Source: Hexactinellida sp. DTS-2022 (lineage: Eukaryota; Porifera; Hexactinellida). Taken from it: a DNA stretch of 64,000 nt. The position numbers and the translations under genes were made by a program. The notes beneath the pieces are model-generated. The model was not told the origin of the DNA and did no database searches. It worked only from the letters and a program-made list of their open reading frames with translations. Numbering within the stretch: the stretch's first letter is position 1; the number at the start of each line of letters is the position of its first letter. The DNA lies in contig JAPNXP010000002.1 of the NCBI GenBank assembly GCA_028753945.1, positions 11,408,001-11,472,000 on the forward strand, written 5' to 3'. Shown one piece after another: positions 1 to 12,550 of the stretch.

Positions 1-1189
1 TTTCAGTGGCACTGTTAGTACATAATCGATGATAAATTCTTCTTTTCATCAAACTAAACACCAGGAAACGTCCTTAATCCTTAATTTATAAATTGGGAGT
101 TTTTGACAGTCATTGCACACAAAAAATGTTTTTTCTCTATTTTAGGCTCTTAAATGAATGTTAATTGCGTTAGTAGAGTTTCAGTTTTATTGTTAGGAGA
201 CTTTTGATGATATACACTCCGTATCATCAAAAGAAACAGCTGGAAACATCCTTAAAACACTAATTTATCATTTTCTGAGTTTTTGACAGTCATTGCACAC
301 AAACATTGGTTTTTCTCGATATAAGTCTCTTAAATGAATGTCAATTGAATGAGTGGAGTTTCAGTGGCACTGTTAGGACTCTTTTGATGATAAACACTCC
401 TTATCATCAAAAGAAACAACTGGACACGTCGTAAAACCACTGATTTCTCTATTTGTGAGTTTTTGACAGTCATTGCACACAAGAATTGGTTTGTCTCTAT
501 ATTAGGCTCTTAAATGAATGTTAATTGAGTTAGTGTAGTTTCATTGGCACTGTTAGGACGCTTTTGATGATAACACTCCTTATCATCAAAAGAAACAACT
601 GGAAACGTCGTAAAACCTCTGATTTATCTATTTGAGAGTTTTTGACAGTCATTGCACACAAAAATTAGTTTTTCTTGATATTAGGCTCTTGAATGAATGT
701 TAATTGCGTTAGTAGAGTTTCAGTTTTATTGTTAAGACACTTTTGATGATAACACTCCTTATCATCAAAAGAAACAACTGGAAACGACGTAAAACCTCTG
801 ATTTATCTATTTGAGAGTTTTTGACAGTCATTGCACACAAAAATTAGTTTTTCTTGATATTAGGCTCTTGAATGAATGTTAAATGAGTTTCTGGAGTTTC
901 AGTGGCACTGTTAGTAAATAATCGATGATAAAATCTTCTTATCATCAAACTAAACACCAGGAAACGTCCTTATTCCATTAATTTATCAATTGGGAGTTTT
1001 TGACAGTCATTGCACACAAAAATTGTTTTTTCTCTATCTTAGGCTCTTAATGAATGTTAATTGCGTTAGTAGAGTTTCTAGTTTTATGTTAGGACACTTT
1101 TGATGATAAACAATCCTTATCATCAAAAGAAACAGCTGGAAACATCCTTAAAACACTAATTAATCATTTTCTGAGTTTTTGACAGTCAT

Positions 1190-2125
1190 TGCACACAAAC
1201 ATTGGTTTTTCTCGATATAAGTCTCTTAAATGAATGTAAATTGAATGAGTGGAGTTTCAGTGGCACTGTTAGGACTCTTTTGATGATAACACTCTTATCA
1301 TCAATAGAAACAACTGGAAACGTCGTGAAACCTCTGATTTATCCATTTGAGAGTTTTTGACAGTCATTGCACCGAAAAATTTGATTTTCTTGATATTAGG
1401 CTCTTGAATGAATGTTAATTGTGTTTCTTGAGTTTCAGTGGCACTGTTAGTACATAATCGATGATAAATTCTTCTTTTCATCAGACTAAACACCAGGAAA
1501 CGTCCTTAATCCTTAATTTATCAATTGGGAGTTTTTGACAGTCATTGCACACAAAAAATGTTTTTTCTCTATTTTAGGCTCTTAAATGAATGTTAATTGC
1601 GTTAGTAGAGTTTCAGTTTTATTGTTAGGAGACTTTTGATGATATACACTCCGTATCATCAAAAGAAACAGCTGGAAACATCCTTAAAACACTAATTTAT
1701 CATTTTCTGAGTTTTTGACAGTCATTGCACACAAACATTGGTTTTTCTCGATATAAGTCTCTTAAATGAATGTCAATTGAATGAGTGGAGTTTCAGTGGC
1801 ACTGTTAGGACTCTTTTGATGATAAACACTCCTTATCATCAAAAGAAACAACTGGACACGTCGTAAAACCACTGATTTCTCTATTTGTGAGTTTTTGACA
1901 GTCATTGCACACAAGAATTGGTTTGTCTCTATATTAGGCTCTTAAATGAATGTTAATAGAGTTAGTGTAGTTTCATTGGCACTGTTAGGACGCTTTTGAT
2001 GATAACACTCCTTATCATCAAAAGAAACAACTGGAAACGACGTAAAACCTCTGATTTATCTATTTGAGAGTTTTTGACAGTCATTGCACACAAAAATTAG
2101 TTTTTCTTGATATTAGGCTCTTGAA
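1190..2125 (+). repeat. ~935-bp satellite block, copy 1 (second copy 2330 bp downstream)
   Basis: The block shares rare variants with 3520-4455, including 'cattgcaccgaaaaatttg' and 'gatatacactccgtatcatc', at a constant offset of 2330 bp (13 monomers). Most of it (from about 1433) also matches 1-700 at an offset of 1432 bp (8 monomers). Confidence 0.75.
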
Positions 2126-3426
2126 TGAATGTTAAATGAGTTTGTGGAGTTTCAGTGGGACTGTTAGTACATAATCGATGATAAATTCTTCTTATCATCA
2201 AACTAAACACCTGGAAACGTCCTTTTTTTATTAATTTATCAATTGGGAGTTTTTGACAGTCATTGCACACAAAAATTGTTTTTTCTCTATTTTAGGCTCT
2301 TAATGAATGTTAATTGCGTTAGCAGAGTTTCTAGTTTTATGTTAGGACACTTTTGATGATAAACAATCCTTATCATCAAAAGAAACAGCTGGAAACATCC
2401 TTAAAACACTAATTAATCATTTTCTGAGTTTTTGACAGTCATTGCACACAAACATTGGTTTTTCTCGATATAAGTCTCTTAAATGAATGTAAATTGAATG
2501 AGTGGAGTTTCAGTGGCACTGATAGGACTCTTTTGATGATAACACTCCTTATCATCAAAAGAAACAACTGGAAACGTCGTAAAAACCTCTGATTTATCTA
2601 TTTCAGAGTTTTTGACAGTCATTGCACACAAAAATTAGTTTTTCTTGATATTATGCTCTTGAATGAATGTTAAATGAGTTTGTGGAGTTTCAGTGGCACT
2701 GTTAGTACATAATCGATGATAAATTCTTCTTATCATCAAACTAAACACCTGGAAACGTTCTTGTTCCATTAATTTATCAATTGGGAGTTTTTGACAGTCA
2801 TTGCACACAAAAATTGTTTTTTCTCTATTTTAGGCTCTTAAATGAATGTTAATTGCGTTAGTAGAGTTTCTAGTTTTATGTTTGGACACTTTTGATGATA
2901 AACACTCCTTATCATCAAAAGAAACAGCTGGAAACATCCTTAAAACACTAATTAATCATTTTCTGAGTTTTTGACAGTCATTGCACACAAACATTGGTTT
3001 TTCTCGATATAAGTCTCTTAAATGAATGTAAATTGAATGAGTGGAGTTTCAGTGGCACTATTAGGACTCTTTTGATGATAACACTCCTTTTCATCAAAAG
3101 AAACAACTGGAAACGTCGTAAAACCTCTGATTTATCTATTTGAGAGTTTTTGAAAGTCATTGCACCCAAAAATTAGTTTTTCTTGATATTAGGCTCTTGA
3201 ATGAATGTTAAATGAGTTTCTGGAGTTTCAGTGGCACTGTTAGTACATAATCGATGATAAAATCTTCTTATCATCAAACTAAACACCAGGAAACGTCCTT
3301 AATCCATTAATTTATCAATTGGGAGTTTTTGACAGTCATTGCACACAAAAAATCTTTTTTCTCTTTTTTAGGCTCTTAAATGAATGTTAATTGCGTTAGT
3401 AGAGTTTCAGTTTTATTGTTAGGACA

Positions 3427-3459
3427 CTTTTGATGATAAACACTCCTTATCATCAAAAG
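3427..3459. repeat. Satellite dyad element, representative perfect copy (left arm)
   Basis: cttttgatgataa (3427-3439), 7-nt spacer acactcc, ttatcatcaaaag (3447-3459): perfect 13-bp inverted arms. The same element recurs about once per monomer, another perfect copy being 12382-12414. Some monomer classes carry a damaged left arm ('tttgactctaaatac', 'tttgattaataat'). Confidence 0.95.
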
Positions 3460-3519
3460 AAACAGCTGAAAACATCCTTAAGACACATTTTATCATTTTC
3501 TGAGTTTTTGAGAGTCATT

Positions 3520-4455
3520 GCACACAAACATTGGTTTTTCTCGATATAAGTCTCTTAAATGAATGTAAATTGAATGAGTGGAGTTTCAGTGGCACTGTTA
3601 GGACACTTTTGATGATAACACTCCTTATCATCAAAAGAAACAACTGGAAAAGTCGTGAAACCTCTGATTTATCCATTTGAGAGTTTTTGACAGTCATTGC
3701 ACCGAAAAATTTGATTTTCTTGATATTAGGCTCTTGAATGAATGTTAATTGTGTTTCTTGAGTTTCAGTGGCACTGTTAGTATATAATCGATGATAAATT
3801 CTTCTTTTCATCAAACTAAACACCAGGAAACGTCCTTAATCCTTAATTTATCAATTGGGAGTTTTTGACAGTCATTGCACACAAAAAATGTTTTTTCTCT
3901 ATTTTAGGCTCTTAAATGAAGGTTAATTGCGTTAGTAGAGTTTCAGTTTTATTGTTAGGAGACTTTTGATGATATACACTCCGTATCATCAAAAGAAACA
4001 GCTGGAAACATCCTTAAAACACTAATTTATCATTTTCTGAGTTTTTGACAGTCATTGCACACAAACATTGGTTTTTCTCGATATAAGTCTCTTAAATGAA
4101 TGTCAATTGAATGAGTGGAGTTTCAGTGGCACTGTTAGGACTCTTTTGATGATAAACACTCCTTATCATCAAAAGAAACAACTGGACACGTCGTAAAACC
4201 ACTGATTTCTCTATTTGTGTGTTTTTGACAGTCATTGCACACAAGAATTGGTTTGTCTCTATATTAGGCTCTTAAATGAATGTTAATAGAGTTAGTGTAG
4301 TTTCATTGGCACTGTTAGGACGCTTTTGATGATAACACTCCTTATCATCAAAAGAAACAACTGGAAACGTCGTAAAACCTCTGATTTATCTATTTGAGAG
4401 TTTTTGACAGTCATTGCACACAAAAATTAGTTTTTCTTGATATTAGGCTCTTGAA
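3520..4455 (+). repeat. ~935-bp satellite block, copy 2
   Basis: Second copy of the 1190-2125 block at an offset of 2330 bp, nearly identical across about five monomers. The copies part at the right end, where this one runs into 'gttaattgcgttagtagag' and the first into 'gttaaatgagtttgtgg'. Confidence 0.75.
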
Positions 4456-5569
4456 TGAATGTTAATTGCGTTAGTAGAGTTTCAGTTTTATTGTTAGGAC
4501 ACTTTTGATGATAAACACTCCTTATCATCAAAAGAAACAACTGGAAACGACGTAAAACCTCTGATTTATCTATTTGAGAGTTTTTGACAGTCATTGCACA
4601 CAAAAATTAGTTTTTCTTGATATTAGGCTCTTGAATGAATGTTAAATGAGTTTGTGGAGTTTGAGTGGCACTGTTAGTACATAATCGATGATAAATTCTT
4701 CTTATCATCAAACTAAACACCTGGAAACGTCCTTGTTCCATTAATTTATCAATTGGGAGTTTTTGACAGTCATTGCACACAAAAATTGTTTTTTCTCTAT
4801 TTTAGGCTCTTAATGAATGTTAATTGCGTTAGTAGAGTTTCTAGTTTTATGTTAGGACACTTTTGATGATAAACACTCCTTATCATCAAAAGAAACAACT
4901 GGACACGTCGTAAAACCACTGATTTCTCTATTTGTGAGTTTTTGACAGTCATTGCACACAAGAATTGGTTTGTCTCTATATTAGGCTCTTAAATGAATGT
5001 TAATAGAGTTAGTGTAGTTTCATTGGCACTGTTAGGACGCTTTTGATGATAACACTCCTTATCATCAAAAGAAACAACTGGAAACGTCGTAAAACCTCTG
5101 ATTTATCTATTTGAGTGTTTTTGACAGTCATTGCACACAAAAATTAGTTTTTCTTGATATTAGGCTCTTGAATGAATGTTAATTGCGTTAGTAGAGTTTC
5201 AGTTTTATTGTTAGGACACTTTTGATGATAACACTCCTTATCCTCAAAAGAAACAACTGGAAACGACGTAAAACCTCTGATTTATCTATTTGAGAGTTTT
5301 TGACAGTCATTGCACACAAAAATTAGTTTTTCTTGATATTAGGCTCTTGAATGAATGTTAAATGAGTTTGTGGAGTTTCAGTGGCACTGTTAGTACATAA
5401 TCGATGATAAATTCTTCTTATCATCAAACTAAACACCTGGAAACGTCCTTGTTCCATTAATTTATCAATTGGGAGTTTTTGACAGTCATTGCACACAAAA
5501 ATTGTTTTTTCTCTATTTTAGGCTCTTAATGAATGTTAATTGCGTTAGTAGAGTTTCTAGTTTTATGTT

Positions 5570-7110
5570 AGGACACTTTTGATGATAAACACTCCTTATC
5601 ATCAAAAGAAACAGCTGGAAACATCCTTAAAACACTAATTAATCATTTTCTGAGTTTTTGACAGTCATTGCACACAAACATTGGTTTTTCTCGATATAAG
5701 TCTCTTAAATGAATGTAAATTGAATGAGTGGAGTTTCAGTGGCACTGTTAGGACTCTTTTGATGATAACACTCCTTATCATCAAAAGAAACAACTGGAAA
5801 CGTCGTAAAAACCTCTGATTTATCTATTTGAGAGTTTTTGACAGTCATTGCACACAAAAATTAGTTTTTCTTGATATTAGGCTCTTAAATGAATGTTAAA
5901 TGAGTTTGTGGAGTTTCAGTGGCACTGTTAGTACATAATCGATGATAAATTCTTCTTATCATCAAACTAAACACCTGGAAACGTTCTTGTTCCATTAATT
6001 TATCAATTGGGAGTTTTTGACAGTCATTGCACACAAAAATTGTTTTTTCTCTATTTTAGGCTCTTAAATGAATGTTAATTGCGTTAGTAGAGTTTCTAGT
6101 TTTATGTTTGGACACTTTTGATGATAAACACTCCTTATCATCAAAAGAAACAGCTGGAAACATCCTTAAAACACTAATTAATCATTTTCTGAGTTTTTGA
6201 CAGTCATTGCACACAAACATTGGTTTTTCTCGATATAAGTCACTTAAATGAATGTAAATTGAATGAGTGGAGTTTCAGTGGCACTATTAGGACTCTTTTG
6301 ATGATAACACTCCTTTTTATCAAAAGAAACAACTGGAAACGTCGTAAACCTCTGATTTATCTATTTGAGAGTTTTTGACAGTCATTGCACCCAAAAATTA
6401 GTTTTTCTGGATATTAGGCTCTTGAATGAATGTTAATTGAGTTTCTGGAGTTTCAGTGGCACTGTTAGTACATAATCGATGATAAATTCTTCTTATCAGC
6501 AAACTAAACACCAGGAAACGTCCTTAATCCATTAATTTATCAATTGGGAGTTTTTGACATTCATTGCACACAAAAAATGTTTTTTCTCTATTTTAGGCTC
6601 TTAAATGAATGTTAATTGCGTTAGTAGAGTTTCAGTTTTATTGTTAGGACACTTTTGATGATAAACACTCCTTATCATAAAAGAAACAACTGGAGACGTC
6701 GTAAAACCACTGATTTATCTCTTTGAGAGTTTTTGACAGTCATTGCACACAAAAATTAGTTTTTCTTGATTTTAGGCTCTTGACAGAATGTTAATTGAGT
6801 TTGTGGAGTTTCAGTGGCACTGTTAGGACATAATTGATGATAAATTCTTCTTATCATCAAAAGAAACATCTGGAAACGTCCTTAATCCATTAATTTAACA
6901 ATTGGGAGTTTTTGACAGTCATTGCAGACAAAAATTGGATTACTCTATAGTAGGATATTAAATGAATGTAATTGAGTGAGTGGAGTATCAGCATTATTGC
7001 TAGGACACTTTTGAAGATAAACACTCCTTATCATCAAATGAAACAACTGGAAACGTCGAATAACACTAATTTATTTATTTGAGAGTTTTTCACAGTCATT
7101 GCACACAAGA
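5570..7110 (+). repeat. 9-monomer HOR (~1611 bp), copy 1
   Basis: Anchors 5928 to 7538, 6464 to 8075 and 6781 to 8392 all have offsets of 1610-1611 bp, which is nine monomers. The copy includes distinctive variants 'ctcttgacagaatg' and 'agtatcagcattattgctag'. Confidence 0.85.
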
Positions 7111-7179
7111 ATTGGTTTTTCTCTATATTAGGCTCTTAAATGAATGTTAATTGAGTTAGTGTAGTTTCATTGGCACTGT

Positions 7180-8720
7180 TAGGACACTTTTGATGATAAA
7201 CACTCCTTATCATCAAAAGAAACAGCTGGAAACATCCTTAAAACACTAATTTATCATTTTCTGAGTTTTTGACAGTCATTGCTCACAAACATTGGTTTTT
7301 CTCGATATTCGTCTCTTAAATGAATGTAAATTGAATGAGTGGAGTTTCAGTGGCACTGTTAGGACTCTTTTGATGATAACACTCCTTATCATCAAAAGAA
7401 ACAACTGGAAACGTCGTAAAAACCTCTGATTTATCTATTTGAGAGTTTTTGACAGTCATTGCACACAAAAATTAGTTTTTCTTGATATTAGGCTATTGAA
7501 TGAATGTTAAATGAGTTTGTGGAGTTTCAGTGGCACTGTTAGTACATAATCGATGATAAATTCTTCTTATCATCAAACTAAACACCTGGAAACGTTCTTG
7601 TTCCATTAATTTATCAATTGGGAGTTTTTGACAGTCATTGCACACAAAAATTGTTTTTTCTCTATTTTAGGCTCTTAAATGAATGTTAATTGCGTTAGTA
7701 GAGTTTCTAGTTTTATGTTTGGACACTTTTGATGATAAACACTCCTTATCATCAAAAGAAACAGCTGGAAACATCCTTAAAACACTAATTAATCATTTTC
7801 TGAGTTTTTGACAGTCATTGCACACAAACATTGGTTTTTCTCGATATAAGTCACTTAAATGAATGTAAATTGAATGAGTGGAGTTTCAGTGGCACTATTA
7901 GGACTCTTTTGATGATAACACTCCTTTTCATCAAAAGAAACAACTGGAAACGTCGTAAACCTCTGATTTATCTATTTGAGAGTTTTTGACAGTCATTGCA
8001 CCCAAAAATTAGTTTTTCTGGATATTAGGCTCTTGAATGAATGTTAATTGAGTTTCTGGAGTTTCAGTGGCACTGTTAGTACATAATCGATGATAAATTC
8101 TTCTTATCAGCAAACTAAACACCAGGAAACGTCCTTAATCCATTAATTTATCAATTGGGAGTTTTTGACATTCATTGCACACAAAAAATGTTTTTTCTCT
8201 ATTTTAGGCTCTTAAATGAATGTTAATTGCGTTAGTAGAGTTTCAGTTTTATTGTTAGGACACTTTTGATGATAAACACTCCTTATCATAAAAGAAACAA
8301 CTGGAGACGTCGTAAAACCACTGATTTATCTATTTGAGAGTTTTTGACAGTCATTGCACACAAAAATTAGTTTTTCTTGATTTTAGGCTCTTGACAGAAT
8401 GTTAATTGAGTTTGTGGAGTTTCAGTGGCACTGTTAGGACATAATTGATGATAAATTCTTCTTATCATCAAAAGAAACATCTGGAAACGTCCTTAATCCA
8501 TTAATTTAACAATTGGGAGTTTTTGACAGTCATTGCACACAAAAATTGGATTTCTCTATAGTAGGATATTAAATGAATGTAAATTGAGTGAGTGGAGTAT
8601 CAGCATTATTGCTAGGACACTTTTGAAGATAAACACTCCTTATCATCAAATGAAACAACTGGAAACGTCGAATAACACTAATTTATTTATTTGAGAGTTT
8701 TTCACAGTCATTGCACCCAA
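7180..8720 (+). repeat. 9-monomer HOR (~1611 bp), copy 2
   Basis: Second copy of 5570-7110 carrying the same diagnostic variants, with few substitutions or single-base indels. Just downstream the array grades into more mixed monomers. Confidence 0.85.
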
Positions 8721-10042
8721 AAATTAGTTTTTCTTGATATTAGGCTCTTGAATGAATGTTAATTGAGTTTGAGGAGTTTCAGTGGCACTGTTAGTACATA
8801 ATCGATGAAAAATTCTTCTTATCATCAAACTTAACACCTGGAAACGTCCTTAATCCATTAATTTATCAATTGGGAGTTTTTGACAGTCATTGCACACAAA
8901 AATTGTTTTTTCTCTATTTTAGGCTCTTAAATGAATGTTAATTGCGTCAGTAGAGTTTCAGTTTTATGTTAGGACACTTTTGTTGATAAACACTCCTTAT
9001 CATCAAAAGAAACAGCTGGAAACATCCTTAAAACACTAATTTATCATATTCTGAGTTGTTGACAGTCATTGCACACAAACATTGGTTTTTCTCGATATAA
9101 GTCTCTTAAAAGAATGTAAATAGAATGAGTGGAGTTTCAGTGGCACTGTTAGGACTCTTTTGATGATAAATAGTTCATATCATCAAAAGAAACAAATGGA
9201 AACGTCCTTAAACCATCAATTTATCAATTTGGGAGTTTTTGACAATCATTGCTTTCAGAAATTGGTTTTTCTCGATATAAATCTTTTAAATGAATGTAAA
9301 TTGAATTGGTGGAGTTTCAGTTGCACTGTTAGGACACTTTTCATGATAAACACTCCTTATCATCAAAAGAAACAACGGAAACATCCTTAAAACACTAATT
9401 ATCATTTTCTGAGTTTTTGACAGTCATTGCACACAGAAATTGGTATTTCTTGATAATAGGCTCTTAAATGAATGATAATTGTGTTAGTGGAGTTTCATTG
9501 GCACTGTTAGGACACTTTTGATGATGAATTCTTCTTATCATCAAACTAAACACCTGGAAACGTGCTTAATCCATTAATTTATCAATTGGGAGTTTTTGAC
9601 AGTCATTGCACACAAAAATTGGTTTTTCTCGATATTAGGATCTTGAATGAATGCTAATTGAGTTATTGGAGTTTCAGTGGCACTGTTAGGACACCTTTGA
9701 TGATAAATACTTCATATCATCAAACTAAACACGTGGAAACGTCCTTAAACCATTAATTTATCACTTTGGGAGTTTTTGACAGTCATTGCTATCAGAAATT
9801 GGTTTTTCTCGATATAAGTCTCTTAAAAGAATGTAAATTGAATTAGTGGAGTTTCAGTGGCACTGTTAGGACATATTTGATGATAAATACTTATTATCAT
9901 CAAAAGAAACAATTCGAAACATCCTTAAACCATTAATTTATCAATTTGGGTGTTTTTGACAGTCATTGCAGACAAAAAATGTTTTTCCGATAATAGTCTA
10001 TTAAATGAATGTAAATTAAGTGAATTGAGTTACATTGGCACT

Positions 10043-12550
10043 GTTCGGACATGTTTGATGATAAAGACTACTTATCATCAAAAGAAACAACTGGAAACGT
10101 CCTTAAACCATTAATTTATCAATTTGGGAGTCTTTGAATGTCATTGCATACAAAAATTGGTTTTTCTAGATATTAGGCTCTTAAATGAATGTTTATTGAG
10201 TGAGTGTAGTTTCAGTGGCACTGTTGGGACATCTTTGACTCTAAATACTTATTATCATCAAAAGAAACAAATGGTAACATCCTTAAAACATTAATTTATC
10301 AATTTGGGTGTTTTTAACTGTCATTGCACACAAAAATTGTTTTTCCAATAATAGGCTCTTAAATGAATGTTAGTTGAGGTATTAGAGTTTAAGTGGCACT
10401 GCTAGTCACTTTTGAAGAAAAATACTTCATATCATCAAAAGAAACAAATGGAAACGTCCTTATACTATTAATTTATCCATTTGATTGCTTTAGACAGTCA
10501 TTGCACACAAACATTGGTTTTTCTTGATATTCGGCTCTTAAATGAATGTAAATTGAGTGAGTGGAGTTTCAGTGGCACTGTTGGGACATCTTTGACTCTA
10601 AATACTTATTATCATCAAAAGAAACAAATGGTAACGTCCTTAAACAATTAATTTATCTATTTGGGCGTTTTTGACAGTCATTGCACACAAAAATTGCTTT
10701 TTCACGATATTAGGCTCTTGAATGAATGTTAATTGAGTTATTGGAGCTTCATTGGTACTGTTAGGACATATTTGATGATAAATTCTTCTTATCAGCAAAC
10801 TAAACACCTGGAAACGTCCTTAATCCATTAATTTATCAATGTGGAATTTTTGACAGTCATTGCACACAAAAAAAGTTTTTCTAGATATTAGCCTCTTGAA
10901 TGAATGTAAATTGAGTTATTGGAGTTTCAGTGGCACTGTTAGGACACATTTGATTAATAATACATCATATGATCAAAAGAAACAACGGAAACATCCGTAA
11001 AACACTAATTTATCATTTTCTGAGTTTTTGACAGTCATTGCACACAAACATTGGTTTTTCTAGATATTAGTCTCGTAAATGAATGTAAATTGAGTTATTG
11101 GAGTTTCAGTGGCACTGTAAGGACATTTTTGAAGATAAATACTTCTTATCATCAAAAGAAACAACTGGAAACGTCCTTAAACCATCAATTTATCAATTTG
11201 GGAGTTTTTGACAATCATTGCTTTCAGAAATTGGTTTTTCTCGATATAAATCTTTTAAATGAATGTAAATTGAATTAGTGGAGTTTCAGTTGCACTATTA
11301 GGACACTTTTCATGATAAACACTCCTTATCATCAAAAGAAACAACGGAAACATCCTTAAAACACTAATTTATCATTTTCTGAGTTTTTGACAGTCATTGC
11401 ACACAGAAATTGGTATTTCTTGATAATAGGCTCTTGAAAGAATGTTAATTGAGTTATTGGAGTCTCATTGGCACTGTTAGGACACTTTTGATGATGAATT
11501 CATCTTATCATCAAACTAAACACCTGGAAACGTCCTTAATCCATTAATTTATCAATTGGGAGTTTTTGACAGTCATTGCACACAAAAATTGGTTTTTCTC
11601 GATATTAGGATCTTGAATGAATGCTAATTGAGTTATTGGAGTTTCAGTGGCACTGTTAGGACACTTTTGATGATAAATACTTCATATCATCAAAAGAAAC
11701 TACTAGAAACGTCCTTAAACCATTAATTTATCAATTTGGGAGTTTTTGACAGTCATAGCACACAAAAATTAGTTTTTCTCGATATTAGGATCTTGAATGA
11801 ATGTTAATTGAGTTAGGGAGTTTCATTGGAACTGTTAGGACACCTCTGACTCTAAATACATATTATCATCTAAAGAAACTACTGGAAACGTCCTTAAACC
11901 ATAAATTTATCACTTTGGGAGTTTTTGACAGTCATTGCTATCAGAAATTGGTTTTTCTCGATATAAGTCTCTTAAAAGAATGTAAATTGAATTAGTGGAG
12001 TTTCAGTGGCACTGTTAGGACATATTTGATGATAAATTCTTCTTATCATCAAACTAAACACCTGGAAACGTCCTTAATCCATTAATTTATCTATTTGGTA
12101 GTTTTTGACAGTCATTGCACACAAAAATTGGTTTTTCTTAATATTGGCTCTAAAATGAATGTTTATTGAGTTAGTGGAGTTTCATTGGCACTGTTAGGAC
12201 ACCTTTGACTCTAAATACATATTATCATCAAACGAAACAACTGGAAACGTCCTTAATCCATTAATTTATCAATTTGGGAGTTTTTGACTGTCATTGCACA
12301 CAAAAATTGGTTTTTCTCGATAATAGGCTCTTAAATGAATGTTAATTGAGTGAGTGGAGTTTCAGTGGCACTGTTAGGACACTTTTGATGATAAATACTT
12401 ATTATCATCAAAAGAAACAATTCGAAACATCCTTAAACCATTAATTTATCAATTTGGGTGTTTTTGACAGTCATTGCACACAAAAAATGTTTTTCCGATA
12501 ATAGGCTATTAAATGAATGTAAATTAAGTGAATTGAGTTACATTGGCACT
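10043..12550 (+). repeat. 14-monomer HOR, 2508 bp, copy 1
   Basis: The variant 'gttcggacatgtttg' at 10043 recurs at 12551, and the related 'gttcggacatctttg' at 15059, giving exact spacings of 2508 bp (14 monomers). Monomers with 'tttgactctaaatac', in which the left dyad arm is lost, sit at fixed positions in the unit. Identical 75-codon spurious open frames at 11051 and 13559 confirm the offset. Confidence 0.92.

Larger units (their letters stand above)
1..9150 (+). repeat. Satellite zone A: mosaic of 3-, 5-, 8-, 9- and 13-monomer duplications
   Basis: Monomers ending in a 'gttagtacataatcgatgat' variant recur at 14, 910, 1446, 2163, 2701, 3239, 3776, 4673, 5389, 5928, 6464, 7538 and 8075. 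The spacings are whole numbers of monomers (896, 1432, 538, 538, 2330, 1611 and so on). This shows repeated unequal exchange of different block sizes rather than one stable HOR. No gene is visible. Confidence 0.85.

Noticed and set aside
12420..12435. CENP-B-box-like sequence around 'caattcgaaacatcc'
   Set aside because: It shares only TTCG and lacks the CGGG half of the box; it is limited to some monomers.
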